DNA of 64,000 nucleotides from Steinernema hermaphroditum (GCA_030435675.1 CM059621.1:124001-188000); one strand, 5' to 3'; positions 22,016 through 34,592 are shown, numbered from the stretch's first letter. Notes: generated from the sequence alone by a model not told the origin. Program-made: numbers and translations.

Positions 22016-25000
22016 CGTCCATTCCGTTAGTTTCCATGGCAGTCACAATTTTTTGCACTTTCCTTCAAAATCACACGTTGCACACCACTCCGCACTCGCA
22101 TTGTTCTTGAGCACTTTAAGACAGTTCACCTGGAGAACTTCCTATGGCATTTTGTAACCTATTCTAAAAGTAACTAATTGACCTATCTACACACCTGAAA
22201 ATCTTGAAAATGTGCATTCTCCATACTACGAACTATACACACGAACCCGATAATGCACTTTAGGCCACCACATTTGTTCCGCTGCACTTACTCTTCTCAT
22301 GTAGCCATGTTCCTCGTTCCCGAACCTGACCTTTTACGCCCTTCCCCCAAGCACTTTGAAGTGCACACCCTTCGTTGATTTCCTTCCCAATCGATTTTCG
22401 CTTTAGCGCCCTTAGCGAAGAATTTTCATCCTCCCTGAGTGGCGTCCGTCTTAAAGGGATTAACCCGGTCACTGAACTGAATCTTTTCATAGAAGGCAGG
22501 TGGTTCCCTGAGTTGTTGACGCCAGCCTTACCCAGAACGTCATTTCCTCGACGTTCGTGATGTAGAGTTGGGGCGTTATTCTCTATTTTGAGCTATGAAC
22601 TGACTACAACCTGTTCGGAAATCATGTCAGTGACGGAGGTGACTTGGATACATTCCTGGAATTGGATATCTCACCATAGGTCAGGTCTCTGTCACAAAGC
22701 CTATATCTTGTATCTGCCCAAGATTGAGGGAAGTATAGGGATAGGCCCGATCCCCAGACATACCCATCTCAGCACCCAACTCTCGGAATCCCATTCCCCT
22801 CCATAATGGCCCTTTTTATGACCTTATCCCATTAAACCTCATTTACTCTCTCCTCGCACAAACACATTAATTACGCGGGCAGACCTCCTCCACCCAATCC
22901 AACGAAATTACACAATTACATTTGTGCCCATCGAAGCTGTCCTTTTGTTTTCTTAGAACATCCTTTCTTCACCGCAGCACCAACAACATTTCCTTCTTAT
23001 CCAGCTTAGCTGGTGAGGGTGGGGATTAGAGGCCACACCCACCGCTCCGTTCCGGCGTGAGCCTTTGATGTCCCACCTGCTCTACGGCCGAGAAAACACT
23101 CCACTCTGTCAAGCCGGAGTATTTGGTCTTCCGTTCTTGAGATGACTTCTGGCGTCTTCGATCTTCTCAATTATTACACTTTTAATGCGCGCTATAAATC
23201 AAGTTCAAGCGGGTCAGGCGAGATGAGATGGAGTTTTTGGAGGTCCATGATTCAAAAGTTTAGGCGTGTGTTTAGATATCCCAACGAGGAACTAGAGTTA
23301 AAGATCACATGTTTCCCAAATGAATAATGATATGTTCCCAGGGTGTACAAGCGATGTCCTATACATTGTACATGATACATTTCGTGTGAAATCGTCGAGG
23401 TGCTCTATGGTCAGAAGGCGGAAAAACAAGCTCATTTGTGGAGTAAATATTTGCGAGGCTTCTTCATTTTAAACGACTGGGTGTTTTCATGTATTTTTCT
23501 TGTTTTGACGTGGTCTAGAAGCCGATGAGCCTGGTTTTGAACTGGCCGATGCTTTGGTGGTCCCGGGAACCGATTTCCTGTCTACCAATAGACAGAATTA
23601 TAGTGAGAAACCCTCCACTTCCTGGGACTAAATAATCCTTTTTCTGCGTGATAAATAACAAAGCACGCGATCGTGTGAAAAACATTACGTGCTATTGAGC
23701 CTTTTTCAAGGAAACCCAAAGTTCTTCTCCGGAAATTGTGGACTCCTTACGTCAATAGTTGAGAGGACAGTTAAAAATTGACACCACTTTGAGGTAATAA
23801 GGCAGTTCAGCTCCACCTACATTCACTTCTCGGAGCATAAATACGACCTTGGCATAGCCATTGTGTTCGCCCTGTCCGTGCATCCTTAGGTTCCGGGTTC
23901 ACCTATTCTTTGAGCTGCTCATTCATTTCTTAGACATCCAAGCCTATGATTAAAAAACAGCTCAACAAAGATCATTCGTTCATGATCATATTCCTAATCA
24001 TCACATTCCCATATGGGGTGTAAAAAAGTTCCCTGGCTGTAATGCACATGAAAACAAGGCAATCTTGAAGTCGTGAGAAAGTAGCAGGGGTGGCATTTAA
24101 TGCCAGAAAACAAGCTGATTTACGTAAGGTCTCAGATCTTCGCGTCAACATTTGAGAGAATCCGTTTGTTTTGAAAAAAGACACTCCTTTCACTCCCCTT
24201 TTCATTGTGTTTGTGTAAAACTCATTATGTATGTCTCTCATCTTCCCGTCTAGCTGGCTTAGAAAAACACAACGCAACAGCTTGACGATTGTAAATCGCG
24301 ATAACAGCCGTCGTCTGAGCATCCTCCTAGCGTTCAAAAACTCGCCTTTTCCTGTGGACCTGTTCGCCGGATGACGAACAAAGTTCACCGTCGGCCACGC
24401 CTCTTCGTCGTCGGTAATGACGCGCGTGATCAACTGGAGAGCACTGGCTGTTCTTGCGGAGGCTGCGTAAGGCTGGAGGTCAGTGTTTGGAGTCTATCGC
24501 CGATGTCCTTAGATGTTATCGTCGATAAGGTTCCTTCTTCGCTTCTGGTCCCTTGTTTATTGTTTCCCTTCGAAACCAGTGATCATGTCATCCACTTAGA
24601 TTAATGACTTGGCCCTTGTTTTCCAGAGATCAGTTGCCTAGTCACATGCCACATTTCTGTCTGTCCCCATCTCCGCCAAACGTTTCATCTTGAACCGATC
24701 GGCCATCGATTTTTACACAACAGCTGTCGAAGACAGCAACAGCGCCAGTCTTCTTTCATTCTTGTCCTCTATCGATCGCGTCGTTGCCTTTCGTTGCCCC
24801 CATTATCAGTGGCTTTCCCGCTGAACTTGGGAAGAGTTTATTCCATCTAGTGGTGCTTAGCAATCGCTCTCTTTTATCGTAAGACCATTTGCGTCAGCGT
24901 GAGGGGCGCTTTTACAACGCGACGGGTTTTCAGATCATCTATTACATCTGACGATGAAAGGTGCTTCTGTTTGGTGAAAAGGCGGACGAAAAATGTGGTC

Positions 25001-25327
25001 TTCTAGATCGTGCTAGAACCCTACACCACCCTCTAAACTATTCCCGCGCGTTTCGTGCCAGGACCCAATTCAATCACATTGATCCTCTTTGCCGCGAAAA
25101 TACCTTCTGCTGAGTCAGAGTAGACACGAGATGTTTTTCCATTTCACGTCGTCTTCGCGCACACAAACATTGTCGTCGCGCGCAAATCGTATGCGCTGTG
25201 ACATTTACTATATTGCAGATTGTCCAATCGAGAAACAACGTATGCGCGCTTGTTTCTGATTCAGTACATCTCAAACGTCAGACCTCACTGCTGAATCTGC
25301 GGTTTTAAAGAGGAAGAAGGGACCCAA
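22016..25327. other. Intergenic upstream of the REI gene
   Basis: No confident gene. At 22260-22560 open frames exist on both strands without recognised motifs. The last 600 bases (24700-25300) are rich in CG dinucleotides and probably contain the promoter of the downstream gene. Confidence 0.4.
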
Positions 25328-28029
25328 ATGAGCGCCGCGTACGATGTGGCGCCGTGCCAGTCGTCCAACGCTGTGGCGTCCACTTCGAATTCTTTGAAAG
25401 GTGAGTCTGCATGCAGGATTGAAAGAAGGAGTCTAGACACGTCTGTGCATCGGTCGTAAAATTTGATGACAAGAAAAGTGCAAAGGGGAGATGGATGTGT
25501 GAAAATCGCACTTTGAGAATTACATCGAACTTGATTGAGGATGAAATGTGACTACATTTCAACCTTGTCTAGACATTGAAGTGCAAGAACGTTTTGAATT
25601 TCATGTTATGACTGGTTAAACGCAACAAAACCTCACTCGAAATGAAGTACCTTTCACTGAACAGTTCAGGTACGACTTAAGGAACTCTTTCTTTACAGTT
25701 TAAATCTGGGTCTGGCCGAAAACCACTGACTTAAACCTGACCGAATGCTGTATTATTTGAAACATTCTCATCACTTTCAGACCCGAAACCGGACACAGAG
25801 CGTCAATGGTCATCCTCGGAGGACGGAATACACTACGTCGATGACGACGATGGCGTTGAGTTCTCGCTCGATGCGCGCCACCTGAATCGCGTCCATGAAG
25901 AACTGGAGAAGCTCAACATCGCCACTGATGTCATCAACAAGCTCGAGCTCCAATTAGGTAAATCGCATATCCTGACCACCGATCAGCATCTGACTCTTCT
26001 CAGACGAATCACGCGGCCAGTTCCGGAACATCCAGTCCAGTTGGTCACAGCGTCTCAAGGAGCTCACGAAGAAGTACGGCAGCGCCATTGAGAAAGGCCG
26101 TCCGTACTATGAGGCCAAGCTCGAGGTGAGTCATTTGTTTATCTTTGCCGTTATGCGCGTGATTCACAAGTCGCCGCAGCGCTCCCGATTCTCTCGAACA
26201 CGTTCTTTCGTTTATTTGTGTAAATAAACGAATGTGCGCAGAAATTGATCAGCTGGTGGAGGGAGAGGGGGAAGGGGATGATCATTAAGGTGGTTCTGCT
26301 CGGCTGACCCTGATCATGACTCATTCTTGCAAAAGATAGTGATATCTGAACATCCACATAGTAGAGATAAAGCGATGCTAGGTGGCACAGCTAAAAACCA
26401 GCAAATGCCTCAAACTGAAAGGCCAACCTCGTTCAGGAACCTTTTCTTTTATGTGCTCCCGGATCAAATAATAAACCCCCTACAATTTCCCCTATTTCAG
26501 GAACGCAAATTCCGCGAAGATGCCCAAAAAGCTGCCCTCCGCTTCGAGCGAGCCACGTCAATGCTGGCCGTAGCCAAGCAGCAGGTGAACCTCAGCGAAG
26601 AAAGCCTCAATCGCGACAAGACGCCCACCACCGACTGCCTCGAAGTGCTCAACTACCACATCCAAAAGGTGAAGGAAGCCGACGAGGAGGTGTGCCAAGC
26701 GGAAGCGGAGCACCGCGACGTCTCTATGAAAATGATGGAGATTCGCCATCGCATTGCCCAAATGGAAAAGGACAACGGCAAGGCGATCAAGAAGAGTCGT
26801 CATTACTTCGAGCAGCGCATCGAGTTCACCCGTGTTCTGGAGCACCAAAAGGCGCTTATCCAACGCCTGGAGGCTGAAGTGAAGCAGAAGAAGTGTGACT
26901 ATACCACTTCGCTTAGAAATCTTGAACAGATTTCTGAGTCTATTCACGAGGAGCGTAGTGTAAGTTGACCCAAAAACCACTTACGATAAACACGACCGTA
27001 TTTTAGTTGTCGAGTGTGAAACGAGGTAGCGGTGGAACGTCGCCTGACTGTGCTGTCCAGCGTCAAGATTCGATTATGGACTATCAGATGTCGAATGAGA
27101 ACTTGACGACCGCGTCGAAGACGAGTGATCTACAAATTGACGAATCGGTAGGGATTCTGAGAGTTTGAAAAACGGGTGTGTGTAAATAGGAATAAAGAGA
27201 TTTAATTGATAGACTGGTCTCTATTGGTTGGGCTCAGTCCCTGAGGTTGAGCCTAGTGGTTGTGGTAGCTTTTGAAGTGAGACTGTGTAAGTTCTCTCCG
27301 AGAAAATTGACGTAGAGAACAGACCATTCGTAGCAAGGGTGGTAGTGACTATTAGAACCAAATTCTTCTTCAGAATGCGGGGTCTAAGGTTCATTTTTAA
27401 GGGTTCTTGCCCCACCAGTCTTGTAGACTTTGATCTTCGCCCTATTTTAGCTTCCGTATTTGATCGAAAATAACATGCTACTGGGTGCTTGTGCTTAAGC
27501 TTTCCGCTTTCTGAAACAATAGAAACTTCCTCGTTCCCGTCTTCTGTCCACTTCATGTCCTCATGTCTTTATATTCCAGGAAGACTCCATCGACCCAGCG
27601 ATGTTCGACGAGGACCTCGAGGAGTCGTCTCATTGCTCCAAAGACGGCCGCAAACGCCCCTCGAACCTTGGCAACGGAGTCATCCTTCTCGCCCAGCAGC
27701 TCATGGGCCACCACGAAAACGAAGCCGACTACGACAAGGCCTTTTACTACCCGCCCGAGCACTTTGACGTTAGCTACCGTACGCAGCTTCCCGAAGGCGT
27801 CCGTCCTCTGCCCGAAACTCCTAGCGAAAGTGACCTAAGCAGCTTGGCTTCCGGTCGAACGGGCGACTTTAATGGAATGCTCCGTTCTCACTCGCAGCTC
27901 ATCAACGTAAGCTATTATCATAGCTACCGTAACGCTCAACATTAACGGTTTTAGGAGATTGACGGCTCCATCCAGCGTGTCGGTGACTTGTTGCACCGTA
28001 GCGTGAGCGACGTAGAGGAACTGCCCTAA
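25328..28029 (+). CDS. rei-1: SH3BP5/REI-type Rab11 guanine nucleotide exchange factor
   Basis: Seven exons, 25328-25400, 25781-25957, 26004-26125, 26501-26959, 27007-27147, 27580-27906 and 27955-28029, join in phase to 457 residues, the usual length of SH3BP5. The first about 25 residues are variable. Then a long coiled coil runs from LEKLNIATDVINKLELQL through the KYGSAIEKGRPYYEAK block and the KNGKAIKKSRHYFEQR-like block to SLRNLEQISESIHEER at about residue 275; these are the diagnostic SH3BP5 segments. The C-terminal 180 residues are polar and probably disordered. The family activates Rab11 on recycling and Golgi membranes; in C. elegans REI-1 and REI-2 act in early-embryo cytokinesis. 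I cannot tell which of the two paralogues this is. No strong trans-splice acceptor precedes ATG 25328, so an upstream exon is possible. Confidence 0.92.
27148..27196 (+). promoter_or_regulatory. Possible intronic stop and poly(A) signal in REI intron 5
   Basis: If the GTAGGG donor at 27148 is not used, the frame continues for six codons (VGILRV) to TGA at 27166-27168, and AATAAA follows at 27191-27196. A transcript ending here would keep the whole coiled coil and lose the C-terminal tail. Confidence 0.35.
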
Positions 28030-28392
28030 GAATCCGGCTATCCCAAGTGAACTTTCCCCATCCTGGTGCTCATCAATGATCAATCTCTACAGTACTCCAT
28101 CACGCAGTATTACGACGAAGTCTTTGAAGCGGGTAGTACCATGTACAACTTCCCCACTTTCCATCCAGTAGCCCCAAATTCTGTAAATATGTGCATTTAC
28201 GTTCTCCTCGTACAAACTAGAAATCGAGTGCTCAACTATCACTCTTTCAACGTCCCCTCCTTCCTCGTTAGGCCATTCTTCTCCTCTTGCCTTAATATGC
28301 ATTTACTAGATGGACATAATATGGAAAGAACTTTTGTACTTTACGAATATGTCATTGTTCTTCAGTGAGTTCTTGCCAAGAAATGAATGAAT

Positions 28393-28543
28393 TCAGAAGT
28401 TTTTGTTGGCGTTGATACGTTTGCGCATAGGACACCAATGACAGCAGTAACAGGAGAGGAAGATGAACACTGAAATAAGAGTGATTAGGACCGGCCAAGA
28501 GCTTCCTGCTCTGCAGGAGTTTTTATTTTTATTTGATGATGAA
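28393..28543 (-). other. Minus-strand ORF with one membrane-like segment, doubtful
   Basis: After a CTATCTCTGCAG acceptor-like site at about 28565, a minus-strand frame reads 49 codons with one hydrophobic stretch (VLITLISVFIFLSCYCC) and a basic tail (MRKRINANKNF, stop). It looks like the end of a small single-pass protein, but no upstream exon was found and the plus strand is also open. Unassigned. Confidence 0.2.
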
Positions 28544-28701
28544 TGTGGTGTCTGGCGACAACTGCAGAGATAGACGCAAAAGTGCAAATTTGCACAGAAC
28601 GATATGAAGAGACGACGGTGCAAATGTGCGGTTTTAAAAGATTTAAAGTGAAGGAGCAAAGAATGGAGCTTTGGTGGCCTGTCGGATTCGTTTCATTTCA
28701 G

Positions 28702-29063
28702 AATCAGTCTAGGCGCGTGGACAGAAGATGCAGGAATGCTGTCTCAGTCTACGAATGTCTCGACGTCTTCCGATAATCAAACACGAGTCGAAAAAAGGCA
28801 ACACTCCCGCGCAATCTTTGGTGTATTTGGTATATTGTTGGGGCACGTATAGAAAAAGAGGCTTTCGGCCTCTGGGAATCGTCGGACCTCCGGAAACGGC
28901 CGTGGAACTTTTCCTTCTAGTGGCTCTTGGGGATACAGAGCTCGCATCTGCTTCAGAGAGAAAGGTTCGTGGTCCGCCAGTTGCGTCTTCGCCGGTAGTG
29001 GGTCCTCAGAGCGTGTGCGACCTTCAGAATGACTACTTACGCAGCAGCACGGTGGGCGTTTGA
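28702..29063 (+). CDS. Two 3' exons of an unrecognised gene
   Basis: An exon at 28702-28829 follows TTTCATTTCAG and ends at a GTATAT donor. A second exon at 28921-29063 follows TTTTCCTTCTAG and ends in TGA. Joined in phase they encode about 90 residues, polar and Ser-rich (DAGMLSQSTNVSTSSDNQ; later PPVASSPVVGPQSV). AATAAA lies 39 bases after the stop, at 29102-29107. The acceptors, matching phase and poly(A) signal support a real gene, but no 5' exon with the needed phase could be found and the product is not recognised. It converges on the chemoreceptor at 29219-30160. Confidence 0.35.
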
Positions 29064-29218
29064 AACGTCAATAGGTTCCATTAGAGGATTTTAAAGTTAT
29101 AAATAAAATGCCTAACTGGACAGTAGTTTATTTTAGTAACATCTATCACATTACAGCCGATCGTCATCATAGCTTCAATGCAAAAACCAAGAAGATCATT
29201 AAGGATATAAAGCAACAT

Positions 29219-30160
29219 TCAGTAGCTGCTTTTGGGTGCGATAGTACGAACAGTAATCACATTATTCTTGCACAGTATCGACTTGATAGCTCTTCGGTAA
29301 GGAGTGACAAAGTAAAGCGGAGCTAACAGTGATAGGATATCATCCACAAAAGCAATGTGACAAGCAAAGGAGAGCCAAAAATAAAGAGAATCTGCTCTGA
29401 CATAGATCGCGTAGCATAGTATGCAAAAGGGAATGAGCTGGAATACAATTGGAAGAACGACAAGAATAACCAGATTCATTGTGAGCAGTTTGTTAAGCCG
29501 ATAGGTGTCCTTATTCATAAGAGTCTTCAAAGACGATAGACGTCTAATCGTCAGAAAAGCGCAGATTACGATCACACTTGTTTCGAGAATCAAAGAGATT
29601 CCGATTAGAACACTCAGTGCTTGAACTATGTGATGCTTCTCATCAGCAATACAATACAGAAATGCTCCATCATACTGAACAAATTCGCCAACAACTAGAA
29701 ATATGCAGGTGAAGCAGCCGCTGAAAATAGCCACACTAATATGCATGAGGATACAGAGCAGCAATCCTTTTCTTGACTGCATAAAGCTCGCCTTGTTCAT
29801 GCATTTCATTTGGTCATAGCGATATATGAAGCAAATGATTATGGCGAGAGCCAGATTTTCCATGAGTATAACTGATAGAAACAACGCAGCAATATTCATT
29901 TCCAGACCAAAATAAGAGATCAGGCCAGAGAATTTAGCGCATGACTTATTCGGCAACGTGGCGTACACGGGCTGAAGCAGTATGGCAAAGTCGGTCATTA
30001 CAATGATGTAGCAACAGGCCACGTTCGTGATCGTGTTTCGGTAGATGCGCATTGAGGGTGGTGTCTTGAAGACGACGATGTAGAGGAAGAAAATTGCTAC
30101 GCTATATAGGAGTCCAATGAGAACGTAGTTCGTCAGTTTGTTGATATCGTCGGGGGACAT
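29219..30160 (-). CDS. Serpentine chemoreceptor, Srh/Str superfamily, single exon
   Basis: This 313-residue paralogue of the gene at 5265-6221 has the same landmarks: FKTPPSMRIYRNTITNVA after helix 1, the shared YATLPNKSCAKFSG stretch, ICFIYRYDQMKC at the end of helix 3, the intracellular RLSSLKTLMNKDTYRLNKLL loop, and FVTPYRRAIKSIL after helix 7. Seven hydrophobic segments are visible. The ATG at 30160 is the natural start, since the protein begins just before helix 1 as in its paralogue. The reading frame is intact and intronless. It is presumably a G-protein-coupled odour or pheromone receptor in sensory neurons; the ligand is unknown. It points opposite to its paralogue, 23 kb away. Confidence 0.87.
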   Translation of the reverse strand: MSPDDINKLTNYVLIGLLYSVAIFFLYIVVFKTPPSMRIYRNTITNVACCYIIVMTDFAILLQPVYATLPNKSCAKFSGLISYFGLEMNIAALFLSVILMENLALAIIICFIYRYDQMKCMNKASFMQSRKGLLLCILMHISVAIFSGCFTCIFLVVGEFVQYDGAFLYCIADEKHHIVQALSVLIGISLILETSVIVICAFLTIRRLSSLKTLMNKDTYRLNKLLTMNLVILVVLPIVFQLIPFCILCYAIYVRADSLYFWLSFACHIAFVDDILSLLAPLYFVTPYRRAIKSILCKNNVITVRTIAPKSSY

Positions 30161-30769
30161 TTAGAAGCGGATACAAGAGCTACCGAAAGCGAAGAAGCGG
30201 GGACTATTAGGTATAGAAAGTGTTATTGTGTAATGTACCGGTACCTGGAAGGAAACACAAATCGGCTGAATTCTGAAAGACAACACTAAGAGAAGAATGA
30301 TTAATTAGAAAGGGAAATAAAAAAACAACGACAGGTGAAGTCGCCAAGCTCATCTATAATGCGTGCCTTTTGTTTTTATGGGTGGCGATCAACGATTCGG
30401 ATAGGTATCCACACTAATATTGAAACGCAACATAAACAGCAATTTTCACATAATTTCAACAGAGTGCTTCTCAAGTAGCGCTCCTTCATGGATATTATTT
30501 ACAATTACGATTAATCCTTAAAGGCTAATATAAGATATGTAAGCACATTTCGAGGTTCTTCCTTAGTAGACTCAAGTCAGAGTCAATGCTAGTGATCCGA
30601 TTAGTTTGCACTAGAGATGAAGCACCTTAGCGGCTGGATTCCGCTGGGCGCATGGCGAGTAGGGAAGAGAGTCAGGAACCATTTTCGGTTTGACGCATAC
30701 TACGGAGTGTCGGGTAGATTTTGGCTTTTTGTGGTGACGGCTTTCTTTGGACGTCGGTGGAAATACGGA
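30161..30769. other. Intergenic upstream of the second chemoreceptor
   Basis: AT-rich; presumably contains the chemoreceptor promoter. No recognisable motif. Confidence 0.35.
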
Positions 30770-30900
30770 AAGTAGGCCCTCTAAGAGCCATTGCGCAAAC
30801 AACGACGGTCAGGAACGACCGCTTACTCAACTTATTTCTAAATGAGTGGCCTGGTGCTTCAGGCGAGCCGTAGTTTCTGAGAGAGCGACCGATCACCACC
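30770..30900. repeat. Dispersed repeat module (GCGCAAACAACGACGG family)
   Basis: The stretch CATTGCGCAAACAACGACGG followed by GGAACGACCGCTTACTCAAC and then GAGAGAGCGACCGATC matches modules at about 40660-40745, 55021-55115 and 62170-62275. The core is CGACGGCCGAGAACAACCGCTTACTCA with variations. It is non-coding in all copies. Confidence 0.6.
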
Positions 30901-31143
30901 GACCTAAGTGGAAGACTCGATTTGTTGATTTACATATTGTTATGCCCAGTTAATTCTCTTCTTCAAATAAGAATTATCATTTAGAAGCCATCAGCTTCTA
31001 TCGTGGAATGCAACCAGCACCGTTACATATTAGCATGATATCCAGCTCATTTACCTCTGTCGAATATTCCACCTGTTCGGTTCTCAGAACAGCGATCACA
31101 CTGGAAAATAACTAATGTCACGATTTGGAACTAACATTGCTCA

Positions 31144-31437
31144 GTGCAGGAACTCAAGTTGGTTGCGACGACGAATGTGGCCACTCTGCCAATCAATCTG
31201 GTCACTATCCACTTTCGGCTTCCCTCCGGCGATGGCCACTCGAAAACACCTCAAGGACCCCCGCCAAATCCGGAGGCCTCCACTAAGGCCGGCTCGGTGA
31301 CAATTAGCGCCAAACACGCGGAGGTCCATTTGTTTGCGCAGCTCCCCAAGGTGCTCGTGGGGACTCAGCTGTGGAGCACGACGGGGTCGTTGTTGCCAGC
31401 TGGTCCTCCCCCTCCTCCCCGCAGCACGACGCGCTAA
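31144..31437 (+). other. GC-rich ORF of unknown status
   Basis: A 97-codon open frame follows a TGCTCAGTGCAG acceptor-like site and contains Pro-rich stretches (PQGPPPNPEAS; GPPPPPRSTTR, stop). The composition differs from the surrounding AT-rich DNA. The opposite strand is also open, there is no in-frame ATG at its beginning and nothing is recognised. It could be an exon of an unassembled gene or a regulatory island. Confidence 0.2.
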
Positions 31438-34400
31438 TTATCGTCCCTCCACTGACCGATTTGTGTGTTTTTACTCGCAACGACCCTAATTCGTATGCTC
31501 GCCGCTATGCAGAGTCAAATCGTCCACCACTCAAAAGCGTCCGCACTATCATGTCGTAAATCTTCGAATCTCGCCGCCAATCGAATGTTATTTTTGTTTG
31601 TGGATTTGTCATGTCGCACGCGCTTAAGGGCCATTATTCATATTCGAAGCTTTTTGCCCCCGCGCTGCTGGATATATACTGCGAAATTAGGCGGAAAGCC
31701 ACCGTTTGACTATCGTTTGACTACGCTTGAGTAAACATGGTTTATGGACCTAGTGTGCCGAACAAAAAAATGTTCTTTTCATAGCTGAAAGGTGAATATA
31801 TAAAGAAGCCTCGATGAAAACGATTTCGAGTAAAAGTCTTCTGTTATAGGGTTACTCTTCATCCAGTTCTGACACAGATCCATCATAATCCTATTAATCT
31901 ATATGGATTAGAGAGACATATGTATAGGCATTCAATGTACATATACGAATCTCGTGCCAGGCAATTAAACTGCTAATGCTCATAAACAATGTCGAGTTTT
32001 TTATGTAAACAAAAGCGATCAGTCGGTAGCACGGTGCCACCCATTTGTGGATGAATAAATTAAAGCGGCCCGTTGTTTGTGATGTGGTTGATGTGGGAAC
32101 ATTTGTAGCATTGGAGTGGACTCTTCAGAGGTTTGGGGTTCGGCATGTGAGGCAAAATCAGGTTGACCGATATCAATGGGGTTCATTCGAATGTATTTTC
32201 CCACGGATACTACTGTTCGTCGTCAAACTGCCAATCAAGGTGCGTGTACTAATGACATCAGGAAACCTTTTTATCTATGTAAACAGCGTTTTTTTTACAG
32301 ACGAAAAGGTTTCTGGTTAGTGAAAACATATTCACTGTCAACGGAAGTCGAACCCGGACTGGTTGCTTACTGGTGAACTGGATGATCCACACGAAAAATG
32401 TCGTAATATGAGGCCTGTTTTTTCGTCAAATACTGAATGGGAAGGGGAGGTTGTGTGGACGTAAGCAACTCTCAAAACTCAGACACTCAAACTTGTCAGC
32501 GTGCCATACAGTCTGCTACATAAAGATAAGTCTCCCGACATAGTTCCCCTTGAAATCATGGAAAGCAGGGTGACCCTATCTTTATGCAATAGACTTATGT
32601 AATTCAACAAAAACTGCATTGGATAATTTGCGCTCTTTTTGTTATGTGATTTCGTAGTATGGACGTCACATTGAGCTGTAATCAACTTCTTCTCTATCTA
32701 GGTCATTTTCTCTATCTAGGTCATCCATACGCAGGCCAAACCAAGTTCGCTACAGCTATTATTTACATTGACAAACATTTTTTATTGTATGCTAAACCTA
32801 CTTCCGAAGAAGTGGTCACCAACCACACTCTCAGAGGCCTTTAAAACGTCACTTCTTCTGTAATTTGAGCTACTTCGGATTTGTTTCGGAGATTAGCCGA
32901 TGTGTGCAAAAACGACGCCACCACTGACATCGCTTTTGGACGCTATCTTGCGCGGCATCAACTATCTATGTCCCATAATGATGCATTGTCCCTTGTTCGA
33001 TGGCTTCTGAATTAGCGTCCGTCTCGTTTGTGCACTTCCAGTGTCCCATGAAGTGCAATCGTTAATCATTTTTGGTCTTTAATTAAACTGCGCTCGGTCC
33101 GTCAAGAGCCAATTTAAGCTTGAGGGCACTTATTGGCTCGTTCTTCCTTGTGGCATCGGAGCTTGTCTGGATGGTTTATGTGCATTGCGAACCGACTTTC
33201 AGGCATCATTAATTCGGTTGGGTTTGGACAATTACTTGATCATCTGGAATACCTCCCCTTGTTGCATAGGATTCATTTGGAAAACGTTGAGTATGGAATC
33301 CTCATTGAGGATACGTTAAGACATTCCAGGAATTTTTCGTCTATACGGGCCATTTCTCTAATTTCTGTGGAATTTAGAGGTACCTATGGATGTTCATAGA
33401 ATGCAAAATTCGAGCATTGCTACATTCTTTTAAGCGTTAACAGCGAGCCGCTTTAAAATGGGTTGCAATGCTGGTTACTGTACTGGACCATGGGTAGCCA
33501 CAACATTGAAGTTTATCTACGTGATATGCATTTTAGGGCTCGGAAAGATGGGGGAGGGAGGGTGAGGGAAGGGAGAACTGGTTTTCGGTTACAAATTTTA
33601 AGTTCGCTAGAGTACGGTATGCAGATCGGTCCATTTGAGGGCTAAATCGGGCCACTTCTCAACCACGTTTTAGGCTATTAGAGTAGCACGAGTAGAGTTG
33701 ATTTTTATATATTTGATGACGAAAGACCTTAAGAATGTGTCGACCTTCATAGTGGAACGTTTAGTCAAGCCAATAGCTCTTAGCAGAATGACCTTTCAAG
33801 AAGGGTCCCCTCACCCATGCGTAGTCGAAAGGGCAAAGAACGTTTCTATCCTAGTATCTTTCATACCTTTTCGATTGTTCATTCAATGGACATTCAAATG
33901 AAAATCCGCCCTTCTTTGTCTCGTTATGAAAGCACGATTGTGACGCTGACTCCTAATCCTGGTCGTGAAAAACAACAGCCTCTTTAGTTTGCAACCACGC
34001 ACTCCAAACTGCATTATTCATCCGCATCCTCATTCCTCACCCCTCTTCCGCCACAAAATTAACGAAGAACTTCAACGTCGTCTTTAGCCCGTTACTCTAT
34101 TGATTCAATAATTTTCGCTTCAGCAACACTTTGCCCCAGAGTTCGTCGTCTTCTTCTTCCTCTTCTTCTCGATTCTCGCGCGCTTCCCGACCCTCGTTTG
34201 TCCTGCTTTGTTAGGAAACATTCCAATTTGTGCTCGTCGGCCCTTTTATGCAAAACGGATTAGCTACCAGCCGATGTCGGGGCGCGTCTCCGTCTCCTTC
34301 ATTTCGGCGCGTATTCTTCTCATTCGCCGTTCAAATAAGTCTCACATTTGCATTTGTCTTAGTGGCGCCCCGTAATCGATCGGAGGTGCACTTTCGGCAC

Positions 34401-34570
34401 ATTAGGCCTGTGCGCCTGTCCCCGTCGGACGTCTCTTAATTCCGTGCTCAAGAAGTGCAACTTCTTGCGGCGTGGATGACGAAAAACCGTGAAGTTCTCA
34501 CGCGCCGCGTTACTAGGCTACGACGCACCGTTTAGTGTTTGGCACTTATCCTCGGCGCATATTAACGAGC
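31438..34570. other. Intergenic upstream of RCBTB
   Basis: No confident gene. A T-arm-like word (AAGTCGAACCCGG, minus orientation) lies at 32344-32356. A 17-base tandem duplicate TTCTCTATCTAGGTCAT lies at about 32690-32723. A 33133-33399 frame with an LRR-like leucine spacing is too weak to call. The last 450 bases are GC-rich and likely promoter. Confidence 0.4.
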
Positions 34571-34571
34571 G

Positions 34572-34592
34572 CCCCTTTCAGACCGATATGAG
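34572..34592 (+). promoter_or_regulatory. Probable trans-splice acceptor and out-of-frame upstream ATG
   Basis: CCCCTTTCAG ends at 34581, giving an 11-base leader before the RCBTB ATG at 34593. An ATG at 34588, five bases earlier and in another frame, opens a 19-codon upstream ORF that overlaps the true start and stops at 34645-34647. Confidence 0.5.

Noticed and set aside
33133..33399. Plus-strand ORF with LRR-like leucine spacing
   Set aside because: Only one or two repeats could be forced, no consensus residues are secure and no splice sites flank it.
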